Below, one piece after another: positions 1-6,860 of a stretch of DNA of 8,198 bases. Source of the DNA: Actinomycetota bacterium (GTDB taxonomy: Bacteria > Actinomycetota > Humimicrobiia > Humimicrobiales > Humimicrobiaceae); assembly GCA_014360385.1 (NCBI GenBank), contig JACIXO010000045.1:1-8198 (forward strand). The letters are read 5' to 3'. The position numbers and the translations under genes are program-made. The notes under the pieces were generated by a model. That model was not told the origin of the DNA. It was given only the letters and a program-made list of their open reading frames with translations, and ran no database searches. The stretch's first letter is position 1; each line of letters begins with the position of its first letter.

Positions 1-30
1 ATATTATTAGTTCAAATCTCTCAAAATAAT

Positions 31-61
31 TTGCATATTTACATTTAATACATATAATGTA
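31..61 (+). promoter_or_regulatory. Candidate promoter and overlapping inverted repeat before the ABC exporter genes
   Basis: A TTGCAT hexamer at 31-36 and a perfect TATAAT at 53-58 are separated by 16 bp, which fits a housekeeping sigma-factor promoter. The predicted transcript start, near 65, would leave an untranslated leader of about 36 nt. A perfect 6-bp inverted repeat, TACATT (40-45) and AATGTA (56-61), straddles the -10 element. A smaller palindrome, ACAT-ATA-ATGT, lies at 50-60. A dimeric repressor bound here would block RNA polymerase, so this could be an operator, but no regulator gene is in the window. The sequence is very AT-rich, so chance matches are likely. Confidence 0.4.
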
Positions 62-101
62 GAAAAGAAAATTTCTCATAGACTATTGTATAAAAAATAT
101 T

Positions 102-1034
102 ATGCATGCAATCAAAATCCAAAATTTAACAAAAAGATATGGCTTAAATGAAGTTCTAAAAGATGTTAATATTTTAGTTAATGAAGGCGAATTTTATTGC
201 CTAATGGGTCCAAATGGCTCAGGAAAGACTACTCTGGTTTCTATTCTTGCGTCTATAAAAGAAAAAACAGACGGGCACATCGAAATCATGGGTAAATCTC
301 CTCAAGAGGCAAGGGGACTAATTGGTTATATGCCACAGGAGAACTTTTCTTCACCATTTCTTACAGGTAAGGAAAACTTAATTTATTTCGCTGGTTTACT
401 TGGTTATAAGGGAGCCCATGCAAATAAAATTGTTTCTGAGCTTCTTGAAAAAGTCGGTCTTACAGAAGAAGCAAACAAGCTTGTGTCAAAATACTCAGGA
501 GGAATGAGAAAAAGGCTTGAACTTGCCACAATACTTTTTGATGGAATTAAAGTTCTTATTCTCGATGAACCAACTACAGGATTAGATCCAACTGCAAGAA
601 GAAACTTTTTTGATCTTGTAAATAAAACAAGAGAAAATAACACTACAATTTTCCTTATAACCCATATAGGATCTGACGCTGAACTGGCTGACCGTGTCGG
701 ACTTATTAATAATGGAAGAATAATTGCTGAAGGTTCTCCCATCGAATTAAAGAAAAATAATAATCTTAAGAATGTTATTACTATTGAAACAAGTTATAAA
801 GATGAAAAAATAAAAAGAATCTTGAAAACTTTTTCTGTTGAGGGATCAGATGTAAGCAGTGTAATAGAAACAGAGTCGGGCTACAAAATATATTTAAATG
901 ATATTGCAGAGGATATACCTAAAATAGTAAACAGTCTTTCTTCTGAAGGGTTTACAGTTACAAGACTTGAAAGCGCAATTCCAACTCTTGAAGATGTCTT
1001 TTTTAAACTAACAGGCCATTCTATAAAGAATTAA
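102..1034 (+). CDS. ABC-2 type exporter, ATP-binding subunit
   Basis: This is the cytoplasmic ATPase that powers export through the permease encoded immediately downstream. The 310-residue protein has one nucleotide-binding domain at about residues 3-215: Walker A GPNGSGKT (36-43), Q-loop Gln79, signature YSGGM (131-135), Walker B VLILDEPT (151-158), D-loop GLD (160-162) and switch His188. Every catalytic element is intact. About 90 residues follow, ending in LEDVFFKLTG, the tail typical of DrrA/NatA-like drug, lipid or ion exporter ATPases. The substrate cannot be read from sequence. No Shine-Dalgarno sequence precedes the ATG at 102, and no better in-frame start exists near the beginning of the conserved domain. 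A TATAAA lies 7 nt upstream of the ATG, so a leaderless transcript is possible. The family call is secure; the substrate is unknown. Confidence 0.95.
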   Translation: MHAIKIQNLTKRYGLNEVLKDVNILVNEGEFYCLMGPNGSGKTTLVSILASIKEKTDGHIEIMGKSPQEARGLIGYMPQENFSSPFLTGKENLIYFAGLLGYKGAHANKIVSELLEKVGLTEEANKLVSKYSGGMRKRLELATILFDGIKVLILDEPTTGLDPTARRNFFDLVNKTRENNTTIFLITHIGSDAELADRVGLINNGRIIAEGSPIELKKNNNLKNVITIETSYKDEKIKRILKTFSVEGSDVSSVIETESGYKIYLNDIAEDIPKIVNSLSSEGFTVTRLESAIPTLEDVFFKLTGHSIKN

Positions 1035-1036
1035 AA

Positions 1037-1810
1037 ATGGGGCAAATACATTCAGTTTTTATAAAAACTATAAAAGAGTTATATAGAAACAAAGTAACTG
1101 TGTTCTGGACTGTTGTATGGCCAATTATTTTTTTATTTCTCGGTGTTTTTCTTTTCTATAGTGCTGATCCGCAATCTAAAACCCCTCCATTTAGAGCAGG
1201 GATTTCCATATCGATGATAGTATTTTCACTTATGCTTTCTGGATTTAGCACTATTCCTGGAATTATTGCACAAGATCGAAGCAGCGGTCTTTTTTTAAAG
1301 CTTCGTTCAATGCCCTTAAAACCATGGAAAGATTTGATAGGAAGAATATTTGGTCTCTTAACTTATACAGCAGTCTCTGCACTACTTATTGCAATTATTG
1401 GAGTATCCATAGGAGCAAGATTTAATTTAGCAACCAGAGGCATGCTTATATCTATTGGATTTTTTATACTTGCGATTCTTAGTGCCTCAGGGGCAGGAAT
1501 TATTATTGGAACTTTCATTAAAAATATAAACGCTGCAGTAATAACAGGAGTGGGTATTTCTGTAGTTAGTATGTCTCTTGCTGGAGTTACATTTCCCTAT
1601 GCTTTTCTTCCAGAAGCTCTCCAGACATTTTCACGTTTTTACCCATTCTCATCATCAAGCGCAATAATATCCTACCTTCTAAGTTCAAAAGAATTTGTCG
1701 GCTACAATCCTATCAATGATACACAGATTATTTGTACTATTATAACATCATTATTAATATTTATTGTAAGTATAATTCTTTATTCAAAATTCTGCTGGAG
1801 AGAAGATTAG
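1037..1810 (+). CDS. ABC-2 type exporter, permease subunit
   Basis: This is an integral membrane subunit that should pair with the ATPase encoded 2 nt upstream. The 257-residue length and roughly six hydrophobic segments (about 23-42, 55-77, 106-127, 135-159, 165-187 and 231-250) match the ABC-2 permease fold. The cytoplasmic stretch after the second segment, around QDRSSGLFLKLRSMPL (79-94), is the conserved coupling region of NatB/DrrB-like permeases. A short Arg/Lys-containing N-terminus precedes the first segment. There is no signal peptide. The ATG at 1037 begins 2 nt after the ATPase stop with only a weak purine-rich run before it, so translation is probably coupled. The protein ends in a short charged tail. 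The cargo could be a drug, lipid, peptide or ion, and nothing local decides it. Confidence 0.92.
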   Translation: MGQIHSVFIKTIKELYRNKVTVFWTVVWPIIFLFLGVFLFYSADPQSKTPPFRAGISISMIVFSLMLSGFSTIPGIIAQDRSSGLFLKLRSMPLKPWKDLIGRIFGLLTYTAVSALLIAIIGVSIGARFNLATRGMLISIGFFILAILSASGAGIIIGTFIKNINAAVITGVGISVVSMSLAGVTFPYAFLPEALQTFSRFYPFSSSSAIISYLLSSKEFVGYNPINDTQIICTIITSLLIFIVSIILYSKFCWRED

Positions 1811-1882
1811 AGTGATATATAATATAAATAACCCAATCCCATTATTCACAATTAAATACAATAAAATGCTAAAAAAAGAAGA

Positions 1883-3496
1883 TTAAGTTAGTCCTATCAA
1901 ATCTCTCGATATTTCAAACAAAAGATCTCCGATTCTTTCAAGGTGAAGTATTATATCAGAGAAAACTACTCCAGATAGTGGCATACATTTACCTGTCTGA
2001 AGTCTTTTTAAGTGGTTTATCCTTACCTCTTTTACTCTTTCATCAATCCAGGCTTCCATGCTCTCACACATCGAAAGCTTCTCAAGATCGTTTTCTTCCA
2101 TTCCTGATATAAGAGTATCATACAAATCACACACCTTGGCATATATCAAGTTTAATTCCTCTGTGGCTTCCTCTGAAAAACTCATTCTATTTTCTTCTTT
2201 TACCTGTGCTAGATAAAGGATGCTTTCTGCATGGTCAGCAGCTCTTTCTACTTTATATGATATGTGGAGTAAATTAGTTAACTTATTTGAAAGCATAAGC
2301 CCCAGAGATTTTTGTGAGACCTTTGTCAAATAGCGAATAATATCCTCTGTGATGCTATCTACGGCAGCTTCTCTATCCAGAACTTTATTGTCAATTACTG
2401 TGCTATTTTTTGAAACCCTCTGAATTGAAAGGTGTAGCATCTCTCTCGACATTTTAGCTACTCTTACAAGCTCTTTTTTAGCCTGCTCAAGTGAAAGAGA
2501 AGGTGTCTGGAGAAGTCTTTCATCAAGAAAGATAGCATTTTTGTTCACAACTATGTCCTTGCCAGGAAAGAGCTTTACCACTAACTTTTCAAATAGTCCA
2601 ATTATTGGGAAAAGAATCGCGGTAGTTAAGACATTGAAACCAGTGTGTATGTTTGCAATCTGGCGCGGGATACTATCACCTGAAATTGAAGCTATAAAAT
2701 TGCCAAGCCTAAAAACATAAAGAAGTATTACAAAAACTATTGTTCCAAAAATGTTAAAGAGAAGATGAGAAAATGCAGTCCTTTTGGCAGTAATTGTTGT
2801 TCCAACACTCGAAATCAAAGCTGTAGCACATGTCCCAATATTATCACCCAGAAGTACCGGAATTGCAGCACTAAGTGGAATTAGACCCTGGCTACCCAGA
2901 GCTATAAGAAGCCCAATTGTAGCAGAACTACTCTGCAAAAGTGCAGTAATTGTTACCCCTGCAATTATTCCCAGAAATGGATTTTTACTAAAAACTAATA
3001 GAAAATTCTTAAAACTCTCATTATCTTTTAGTGGAGCAAGTGCATTTTTCATTATATTCATTCCAAGAAAAAGTAATCCAAGCCCCAATATTGCCATTCC
3101 AATATTCTTGTATCTTCTTCTTTTACTTATAAAATTAATAAGAAAACCTACAATTATGATGGGAAATGCTATTGCATCCACCTTAAAAGAAACAAGCTGA
3201 GCAGTAACAGTGGTACCTATATTTGCTCCCATTATAATTCCTATAGCCTGCCTCAAGGTAATAAGTCCTGCATTTACAAAGCCCACTGTCATAACTGAGG
3301 TTGCACTGCTGCTCTGAATTATTGCAGTTGTAAAAAGACCTATTAAGACTGTAGACCAGGGTCTTTTTGCTAAAACATTAATTATGGATTTTAATTTGTT
3401 GGAGGTAACTTTCTGAAGACTACTACTGAGTCTAAAGATACCAAATATGAAAATTGCAAGCCCACCTAATACTTCAATTACGATTCGTGTGTACAT
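1883..3496 (-). CDS. Na+/phosphate cotransporter fused to a PhoU-like domain
   Basis: This is a predicted sodium-dependent phosphate transporter of the bacterial Na/Pi (NptA/YjbB-like) family. Residue numbers count from a TTG at 3502. The membrane half (about 1-310) has the inverted-repeat architecture of the family: QSSSAT at 63-68 and again at 190-195, each followed by a matching GANIGTT (92-98) and GDNIGTC (219-225). These are the paired substrate and sodium motifs. The C-terminal 200 residues are helical and PhoU-like, with YKVERAADHAESI (416-428) and HLERIGDLLFEIS (520-532) carrying the repeated E-x(3)-D metal-binding pattern. Length, 537-539 residues, is normal. The start is uncertain: I chose ATG at 3496 over TTG at 3502, and neither has a convincing ribosome-binding site. 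It is downstream of, and in line with, the patatin gene. Net direction, uptake or export, cannot be read from sequence. Confidence 0.93.
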   Translation of the reverse strand: MYTRIVIEVLGGLAIFIFGIFRLSSSLQKVTSNKLKSIINVLAKRPWSTVLIGLFTTAIIQSSSATSVMTVGFVNAGLITLRQAIGIIMGANIGTTVTAQLVSFKVDAIAFPIIIVGFLINFISKRRRYKNIGMAILGLGLLFLGMNIMKNALAPLKDNESFKNFLLVFSKNPFLGIIAGVTITALLQSSSATIGLLIALGSQGLIPLSAAIPVLLGDNIGTCATALISSVGTTITAKRTAFSHLLFNIFGTIVFVILLYVFRLGNFIASISGDSIPRQIANIHTGFNVLTTAILFPIIGLFEKLVVKLFPGKDIVVNKNAIFLDERLLQTPSLSLEQAKKELVRVAKMSREMLHLSIQRVSKNSTVIDNKVLDREAAVDSITEDIIRYLTKVSQKSLGLMLSNKLTNLLHISYKVERAADHAESILYLAQVKEENRMSFSEEATEELNLIYAKVCDLYDTLISGMEENDLEKLSMCESMEAWIDERVKEVRINHLKRLQTGKCMPLSGVVFSDIILHLERIGDLLFEISRDLIGLT

Positions 3497-3554
3497 AAAC
3501 AACGCCAGATGTAAAAATTAATGCTACAAGAAAAAGCTTACTTACTTTTCTCAA
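3474..3554 (-). CDS. Possible 26-residue leader or small membrane peptide overlapping the cotransporter start
   Basis: A TTG-initiated frame (TTG at 3554-3552, TGA at 3476-3474) is preceded by AGGA at 3564-3561 with a 6-nt spacer. That is a better ribosome-binding arrangement than the downstream transporter gene has. The peptide begins MRKVSKLFLVALIFTSGVV. This basic N-terminus followed by about 14 hydrophobic residues resembles a signal sequence or single membrane anchor. The frame ends about 20 nt inside the cotransporter gene, in a different frame, so translation could affect cotransporter initiation. It could equally be the broken remnant of a longer membrane-anchored protein. I recognise no family, and a chance frame is possible. 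Confidence 0.3.
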   Translation of the reverse strand: MRKVSKLFLVALIFTSGVVYVHTNRN

Positions 3555-3562
3555 CTAATTTC

Positions 3563-3681
3563 CTAAAAACCTTCTTCAGTTAGAGATATAGGGTCAAACT
3601 TTTTAATACCTGTCTTCATTATTATCTTCATTATTATTATCACCCGAAAATAAGTGTGCTCAGTGTTTCTAAAATATTATC
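3563..3681 (-). other. Patchwork of short coding-like frames after the patatin gene
   Basis: This stretch has no long gene but reads as protein-like in successive frames. Directly after the patatin TGA, the same frame continues DNILETLSTLIFG before the next stop. Shifting by one base then gives GDNNNEDNNEDRY and a stop. Shifting again gives an ATG frame (3619-3563) encoding MKTGIKKFDPISLTEEGF. Its TAG overlaps the AGGA that precedes the 26-residue frame. Either the region is decayed coding sequence, a lost C-terminal extension plus a lost small gene, or it is chance in AT-rich DNA. No SD-grade signal precedes the ATG; only GAAG is nearby. Confidence 0.25.
3614..3637. repeat. Two perfect tandem copies of a 12-bp unit
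   Basis: CTTCATTATTAT occurs twice head-to-tail, at 3614-3625 and 3626-3637, in the spacer between the patatin and cotransporter genes. On the minus strand it reads ATAATAATGAAG, encoding an Asn/Glu/Asp-rich stretch in one frame. It is a short tandem duplication, probably from replication slippage. No function is evident. Confidence 0.7.
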
Positions 3682-4608
3682 TCAAACTTTTACCAATTGT
3701 GAAAATAATTTTCGACCTAATTTCTTCTCAATTTCAGGTATTTTTTCAATCGCAGCTTTTCTACCCCTCTCTATAATTTCTTTCGAACGCACAAAGTCAA
3801 AAAAACCAAAGTCCCCAACCCTTGGCTCTATAACTATGTCTGCACTCTTAAGATACTTCTCCGTCATCTCTCTATGAATTATGTGAAGACTTGCATCCAG
3901 TATGTAAAAAAGTGAAGGTTTTTTCTTTACAACTTTTTCTTTTCTGCTTTTCAAAAGTGCTCCTCCAATCTTCGAAGAACTCCTTTCTTCCTGGGCTAAA
4001 TTATCTTCATCACCAGTAAAGCTAACATCCAAAGGCTTATCTTCCTTATCAAGATTTACAGAAGAAGCGATTATAAAATTTACACCTAAAGTTTTTATAG
4101 CCTCAGTTGGAAGGGGTTCAATTACTCCTCCATCTACGAGGATTCTGTCACCAATAGACATTGTAGAAAAAATTCCAGGAATCGATATTGAAGCTCTTAC
4201 TGCATCTTTAAGTTTTCCTGAGTTAAATACAACTTTTTCTCTCTTTTCAATATCTACAGCAACACAACAAAAATCTCTCTTACAATCATCAAAGGTCTTA
4301 TCACCAAAAAGTGCATCAAGTGCTCGGTCGGCTTTTCGGCTATTGATTACTCCAAACCTATTCATAGTTATGTTAGAAAAAAGAAGATACTCCTTCCAGT
4401 TTGTGGAATATATATATTCTTCCATTTCCTTTATATTAATACCCAGAGCATAAAAAGCTCCTATAATAGCACCCATACTTGTGCCACTGACAGCGGAAAT
4501 CTCCACCCCCAGTTCATCCAGGATCTCTAAAACTCCGATATGACAGAGAGCTCTAGCTGCTCCACCTGAAAGAGCTATACCTATTCTCTTTCGCCTGAAA
4601 AGCCTCAT
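3682..4608 (-). CDS. Patatin-like phospholipase / serine hydrolase (RssA-like)
   Basis: This is a predicted cytoplasmic acyl hydrolase of the bacterial patatin family, which uses a Ser-Asp dyad on lipid acyl esters. The 308-residue protein shows the nucleophile elbow GTSMG (42-46, Ser44) and the DGG motif (159-161, Asp159). The oxyanion region is SGGAARALCHIGVL (14-27), where the glycine normally closing GGxR/KG is Ala20. An acidic then lysine-rich segment at about 197-230 interrupts the family pattern and is probably a surface insertion or loop. There is no signal peptide or membrane segment; the N-terminus is basic (MRLFRRKR). The ATG at 4608 follows AAGGGG (4619-4614) with a 5-nt spacer. 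This site lies in the last codons of cimA, whose stop is 2 nt upstream, so the two are translationally coupled. It is the only long gene here ending in TGA. The natural substrate is unknown. Confidence 0.9.
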   Translation of the reverse strand: MRLFRRKRIGIALSGGAARALCHIGVLEILDELGVEISAVSGTSMGAIIGAFYALGINIKEMEEYIYSTNWKEYLLFSNITMNRFGVINSRKADRALDALFGDKTFDDCKRDFCCVAVDIEKREKVVFNSGKLKDAVRASISIPGIFSTMSIGDRILVDGGVIEPLPTEAIKTLGVNFIIASSVNLDKEDKPLDVSFTGDEDNLAQEERSSSKIGGALLKSRKEKVVKKKPSLFYILDASLHIIHREMTEKYLKSADIVIEPRVGDFGFFDFVRSKEIIERGRKAAIEKIPEIEKKLGRKLFSQLVKV

Positions 4609-4610
4609 GG

Positions 4611-6200
4611 CTACCCCTTATTATTTTCAACATGCATAAGTCCATATACTATGCTATCCTCAAGGGCTTGCCAGCTTGCTTCAATTATATTCTCGGAAAC
4701 TCCAATAGTTCCCCAGCTCTTTTCTCCATCACTGGACTCAATAAGAACTCTTACAACCGCAGCTGTGCCTTTCTTTTCGTCAAGAACTCTAACCTTAAAA
4801 TCTGTAAGCTCTATTCTTGATATATTGGGGTAACAGTTTCCGATTGCTTTTCTTAATGCCTTGTCCAGAGCATTTACAGGACCCACTCCTTCAGCAGTCT
4901 CAATTATCCTGTTTCCATCTATCAAGACCTTAACTGTTGCCTCAGAAAGCATCTCGCCATCTGCTCTTTTCTCATTTAAAACCCTGAAGCTTTCGAGAGT
5001 AAAGAATTTTTTCTTAACTCCTGCTACCTCTCTTACAAGAAGCTCAAAACTTGCATCAGCAGCCTCAAATTGGTAGCCCTTGTGCTCCAGGTTTTGAACC
5101 CTGTTTAAGATTTCACTAACCTTTTTAGGATCGTGCTCTAAGTCTATGCCAAAATCTTTTGACTTTACAATTATTGACTTCTTACCTGAAAGTTCAGATA
5201 TAAGTATCTTTCTGGTATTGCCGACTTCTTTAGGGTCAATATGCTCAAAGGCTCTTGTGACTTTGGAGACCCCGCTTACGTGCATTCCACCCTTGTGAGC
5301 AAAAGCACTATGCCCGACAAACGGCTGGTGAGGATTGGTAACCTGGTTAGCGACTTCGCTTACAAATCTTGAAAGACTGGTAAGATGCCTTAAGTTTTCT
5401 TTCCCTATGCATTCTTTCTTAAGCTTTATTTCCAGATTCGGAATAATCTGACACAAATCAGCATTTCCACATCGCTCACCATACCCGTTAATTGTGCCCT
5501 GGACCATTGCTACACCCTTTTCTACGGAGATTATGGAATTTGCCACCGCACATCCACTGTCGTTGTGGAAATGAACCCCAAGAGGTTTATTAATCTTTCC
5601 TTTTATTGAGTCAAGAACTTCTGAAACCCACCCTGGTAGAAAACCACCATTAGTATCGCATAGAACAATAAAGTCTGCGCCAGCCTCTTCTGCCACTTGA
5701 AGGGTCTTTAAGGCGTAATCAGGATTTTCCCTGAAGCCATCGAAGAAATGTTCTCCATCAAAAATTACCTCAGATAAATATTCCTTTAGAAATTTAATTG
5801 AATCAAAAATCATTTGAAGATTATTTTCAAGGGTAGTTTCAATTACCTTTTCTACATGGAGAACAGATGACTTCCCAAAAATACACACACTATCAGCACC
5901 ACTCTCAATGAGAAGCTTAAGATTTTCATCCTTCTCACACGGAGTATCCTTGTATCTTGTCCTCCCAAAGGCTACAATTCTGGAATGTTTACGCTTTCTT
6001 GTTTTCAGAACTTCAAATAGTTCTCTATCCTTAGGGTTCGAAGCTGGAAATCCAGCCTCTATGTAATCCACTCTGATTTCGTCCAGCCTTTCGATTATCT
6101 GGAGCTTGTCCCGTACAGAAAATGAGATATTTTCACTCTGTGCTCCATCCCTAAGTGTGGTATCATATATATAAATTTTTTCCCTAGTCTTCTGTTTCAT
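4611..6200 (-). CDS. cimA: (R)-citramalate synthase, long LeuA-like form
   Basis: CimA condenses acetyl-CoA with pyruvate to give citramalate, the first step of the threonine-independent route to 2-oxobutyrate and isoleucine. Residue numbers count from a TTG at 6230. The catalytic barrel carries YDTTLRDGAQ (22-31), the metal-binding HFHND (220-224), NGYGERCGNADL (248-259) and FAHKGGMHVSG (310-320). A C-terminal LeuA-type regulatory and dimerisation domain (about 395-525) contains GVGPVNALDKALRKA (448-462). Total length and motif spacing fit the roughly 530-residue citramalate synthase family better than 2-isopropylmalate or homocitrate synthase, although substrate choice is inferred by family resemblance. 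I chose ATG at 6200, ten codons before the conserved core, over TTG at 6230, which has no ribosome-binding site. The C-terminal domain suggests feedback control by an end product such as isoleucine. It follows leuD, whose enzyme can process its product. Confidence 0.92.
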   Translation of the reverse strand: MKQKTREKIYIYDTTLRDGAQSENISFSVRDKLQIIERLDEIRVDYIEAGFPASNPKDRELFEVLKTRKRKHSRIVAFGRTRYKDTPCEKDENLKLLIESGADSVCIFGKSSVLHVEKVIETTLENNLQMIFDSIKFLKEYLSEVIFDGEHFFDGFRENPDYALKTLQVAEEAGADFIVLCDTNGGFLPGWVSEVLDSIKGKINKPLGVHFHNDSGCAVANSIISVEKGVAMVQGTINGYGERCGNADLCQIIPNLEIKLKKECIGKENLRHLTSLSRFVSEVANQVTNPHQPFVGHSAFAHKGGMHVSGVSKVTRAFEHIDPKEVGNTRKILISELSGKKSIIVKSKDFGIDLEHDPKKVSEILNRVQNLEHKGYQFEAADASFELLVREVAGVKKKFFTLESFRVLNEKRADGEMLSEATVKVLIDGNRIIETAEGVGPVNALDKALRKAIGNCYPNISRIELTDFKVRVLDEKKGTAAVVRVLIESSDGEKSWGTIGVSENIIEASWQALEDSIVYGLMHVENNKG

Positions 6201-6250
6201 TGCTGGTTTCTCGATTTTCCTTCCAACCAATGTTTAAAATACTAAAATTA

Positions 6251-6302
6251 CTAATGAGAAGTCGGCGGTAAGGTTAAAAGCAGATCCAAGTTCACTTTCC
6301 TT
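6251..6302 (-). promoter_or_regulatory. Possible Leu-rich leader peptide between leuD and cimA
   Basis: AAGGA at 6302-6298, just after the leuD stop, is followed 8 nt later by TTG (6289-6287), which opens a 12-codon frame ending in TAG at 6253-6251: MDLLLTLPPTSH. The same frame can start at GTG 6295 (MNLDLLLTLPPTSH, five Leu in 14), but then the spacing is only 2 nt. The Leu cluster between two branched-chain amino acid genes resembles a leader peptide for ribosome-mediated control. No clear terminator or alternative hairpins were found between it and cimA, so regulation is speculative. Leu-rich short frames also arise easily by chance. Confidence 0.25.
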
Positions 6303-6303
6303 A

Positions 6304-6807
6304 CTAAGTCTTGTTCTTGAATATTTTATTTTTTGTATATTCTATATACCCTCCACCCTTTATAATTTCCTGTATGAATGAAGGGAGTGGAGTTATTTTA
6401 AAGCTTTCACCTGTTGAAACATCTTTTATGATACCCTGCCCCAGATCAACCTCTAAATCATCACCGTCATTTATGTTTTCACTCGCCTGGGGGCTTTGTA
6501 TCACAGCAAGTCCAATATTTATAGAATTTCTAAAGAAAATCCTTGCAAAAGATTTAGCAATAATAAGCTTTACTCCACTTGCTTTAATAGAGAGAGGAGC
6601 ATGCTCACGTGAAGAACCACAGCCAAAGTTTTCCCCGGCAACAATTATTTTGCGTTCCTTAACTTTTAAAGGAAAATCTTTGTCCAGGTCTTCAAAGCAA
6701 TGAGCTCGTAGCTCTTTATCATCCGTAGTATTCAAATACCTTGCCGGAATTATAACATCAGTGTCTACGTTGTCTCCGTATTTTATTACTTTTCCCTTTA
6801 CTATCAC
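6304..6807 (-). CDS. leuD: 3-isopropylmalate/citramalate isomerase small subunit
   Basis: LeuD is the swivelling small subunit of the aconitase-family isomerase. With LeuC it converts 2- to 3-isopropylmalate, and in citramalate-pathway bacteria it also converts citramalate to 3-methylmalate. The 167-residue protein is the compact LeuD type. It opens with VIKYGDNVDTDVIIPARYLN (7-26) and has the active-site motif NFGCGSSREHAP (60-71). The substrate-recognition loop reads RYLNTTD (23-29), like bacterial isopropylmalate isomerases I know. The GTG start at 6807 is fixed by AAGGAG 6 nt upstream, and the second residue begins the conserved domain. Unusually for a leuCD pair, 189 nt of AT-rich repeat-bearing sequence separates it from leuC, and 103 nt separates it from the chosen cimA start. 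The C-terminal tail is lysine-rich. Confidence 0.96.
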   Translation of the reverse strand: MIVKGKVIKYGDNVDTDVIIPARYLNTTDDKELRAHCFEDLDKDFPLKVKERKIIVAGENFGCGSSREHAPLSIKASGVKLIIAKSFARIFFRNSINIGLAVIQSPQASENINDGDDLEVDLGQGIIKDVSTGESFKITPLPSFIQEIIKGGGYIEYTKNKIFKNKT

Positions 6808-6813
6808 GAGGTA

Positions 6814-6819
6814 CTCCTT
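6814..6819 (-). promoter_or_regulatory. leuD ribosome-binding site
   Basis: AAGGAG on the minus strand, with a 6-nt spacer to GTG at 6807-6805, is one of the two strongest Shine-Dalgarno matches in the window. It fixes the non-ATG start of leuD. The other, AAGGAG at 6970-6965, precedes only a 9-codon frame. Confidence 0.85.
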
Positions 6820-6860
6820 CTAAAAGTTCTATCCAAGAGTTTTTATAAGTTCTTAAATTA

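Noticed and set aside
404..742. Long open frame opposite the ABC ATPase gene
   Set aside because: It lies wholly antisense to an intact conserved gene, its protein is Ser/Leu-rich with no recognisable motif, and it has no ribosome site.
1811..1882. Convergent gap that should hold a bidirectional terminator
   Set aside because: I could find no G-C stem or stem plus T-run; the region is AT-rich with only trivial AT palindromes.
1800..1887. Near-identical AGAAGATTAG and AGAAGATTAA at the two ends of the convergent gap
   Set aside because: The matching stretch is only about 10 bp of A/G-rich sequence; duplication is not supported by flanking similarity.
2784..3200. Open frame opposite the cotransporter gene
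   Set aside because: Hydrophobic antisense reading of transmembrane-coding DNA, a common artefact.
3667..3684. TGA at the end of the patatin gene as a recoded sense codon
   Set aside because: Readthrough adds only 14 residues before another TGA and tandem TAA codons. Trp is encoded by TGG throughout, and no other gene here contains internal TGA.
3656..3877. Plus-strand frame overlapping the end of the patatin gene
   Set aside because: Two thirds of it is antisense to the patatin coding sequence; no ribosome site or family resemblance.
6228..6230. TTG as the cimA start
   Set aside because: It lacks a ribosome-binding site and adds ten residues before the usual N-terminus; ATG at 6200 fits better, though it is not proven.
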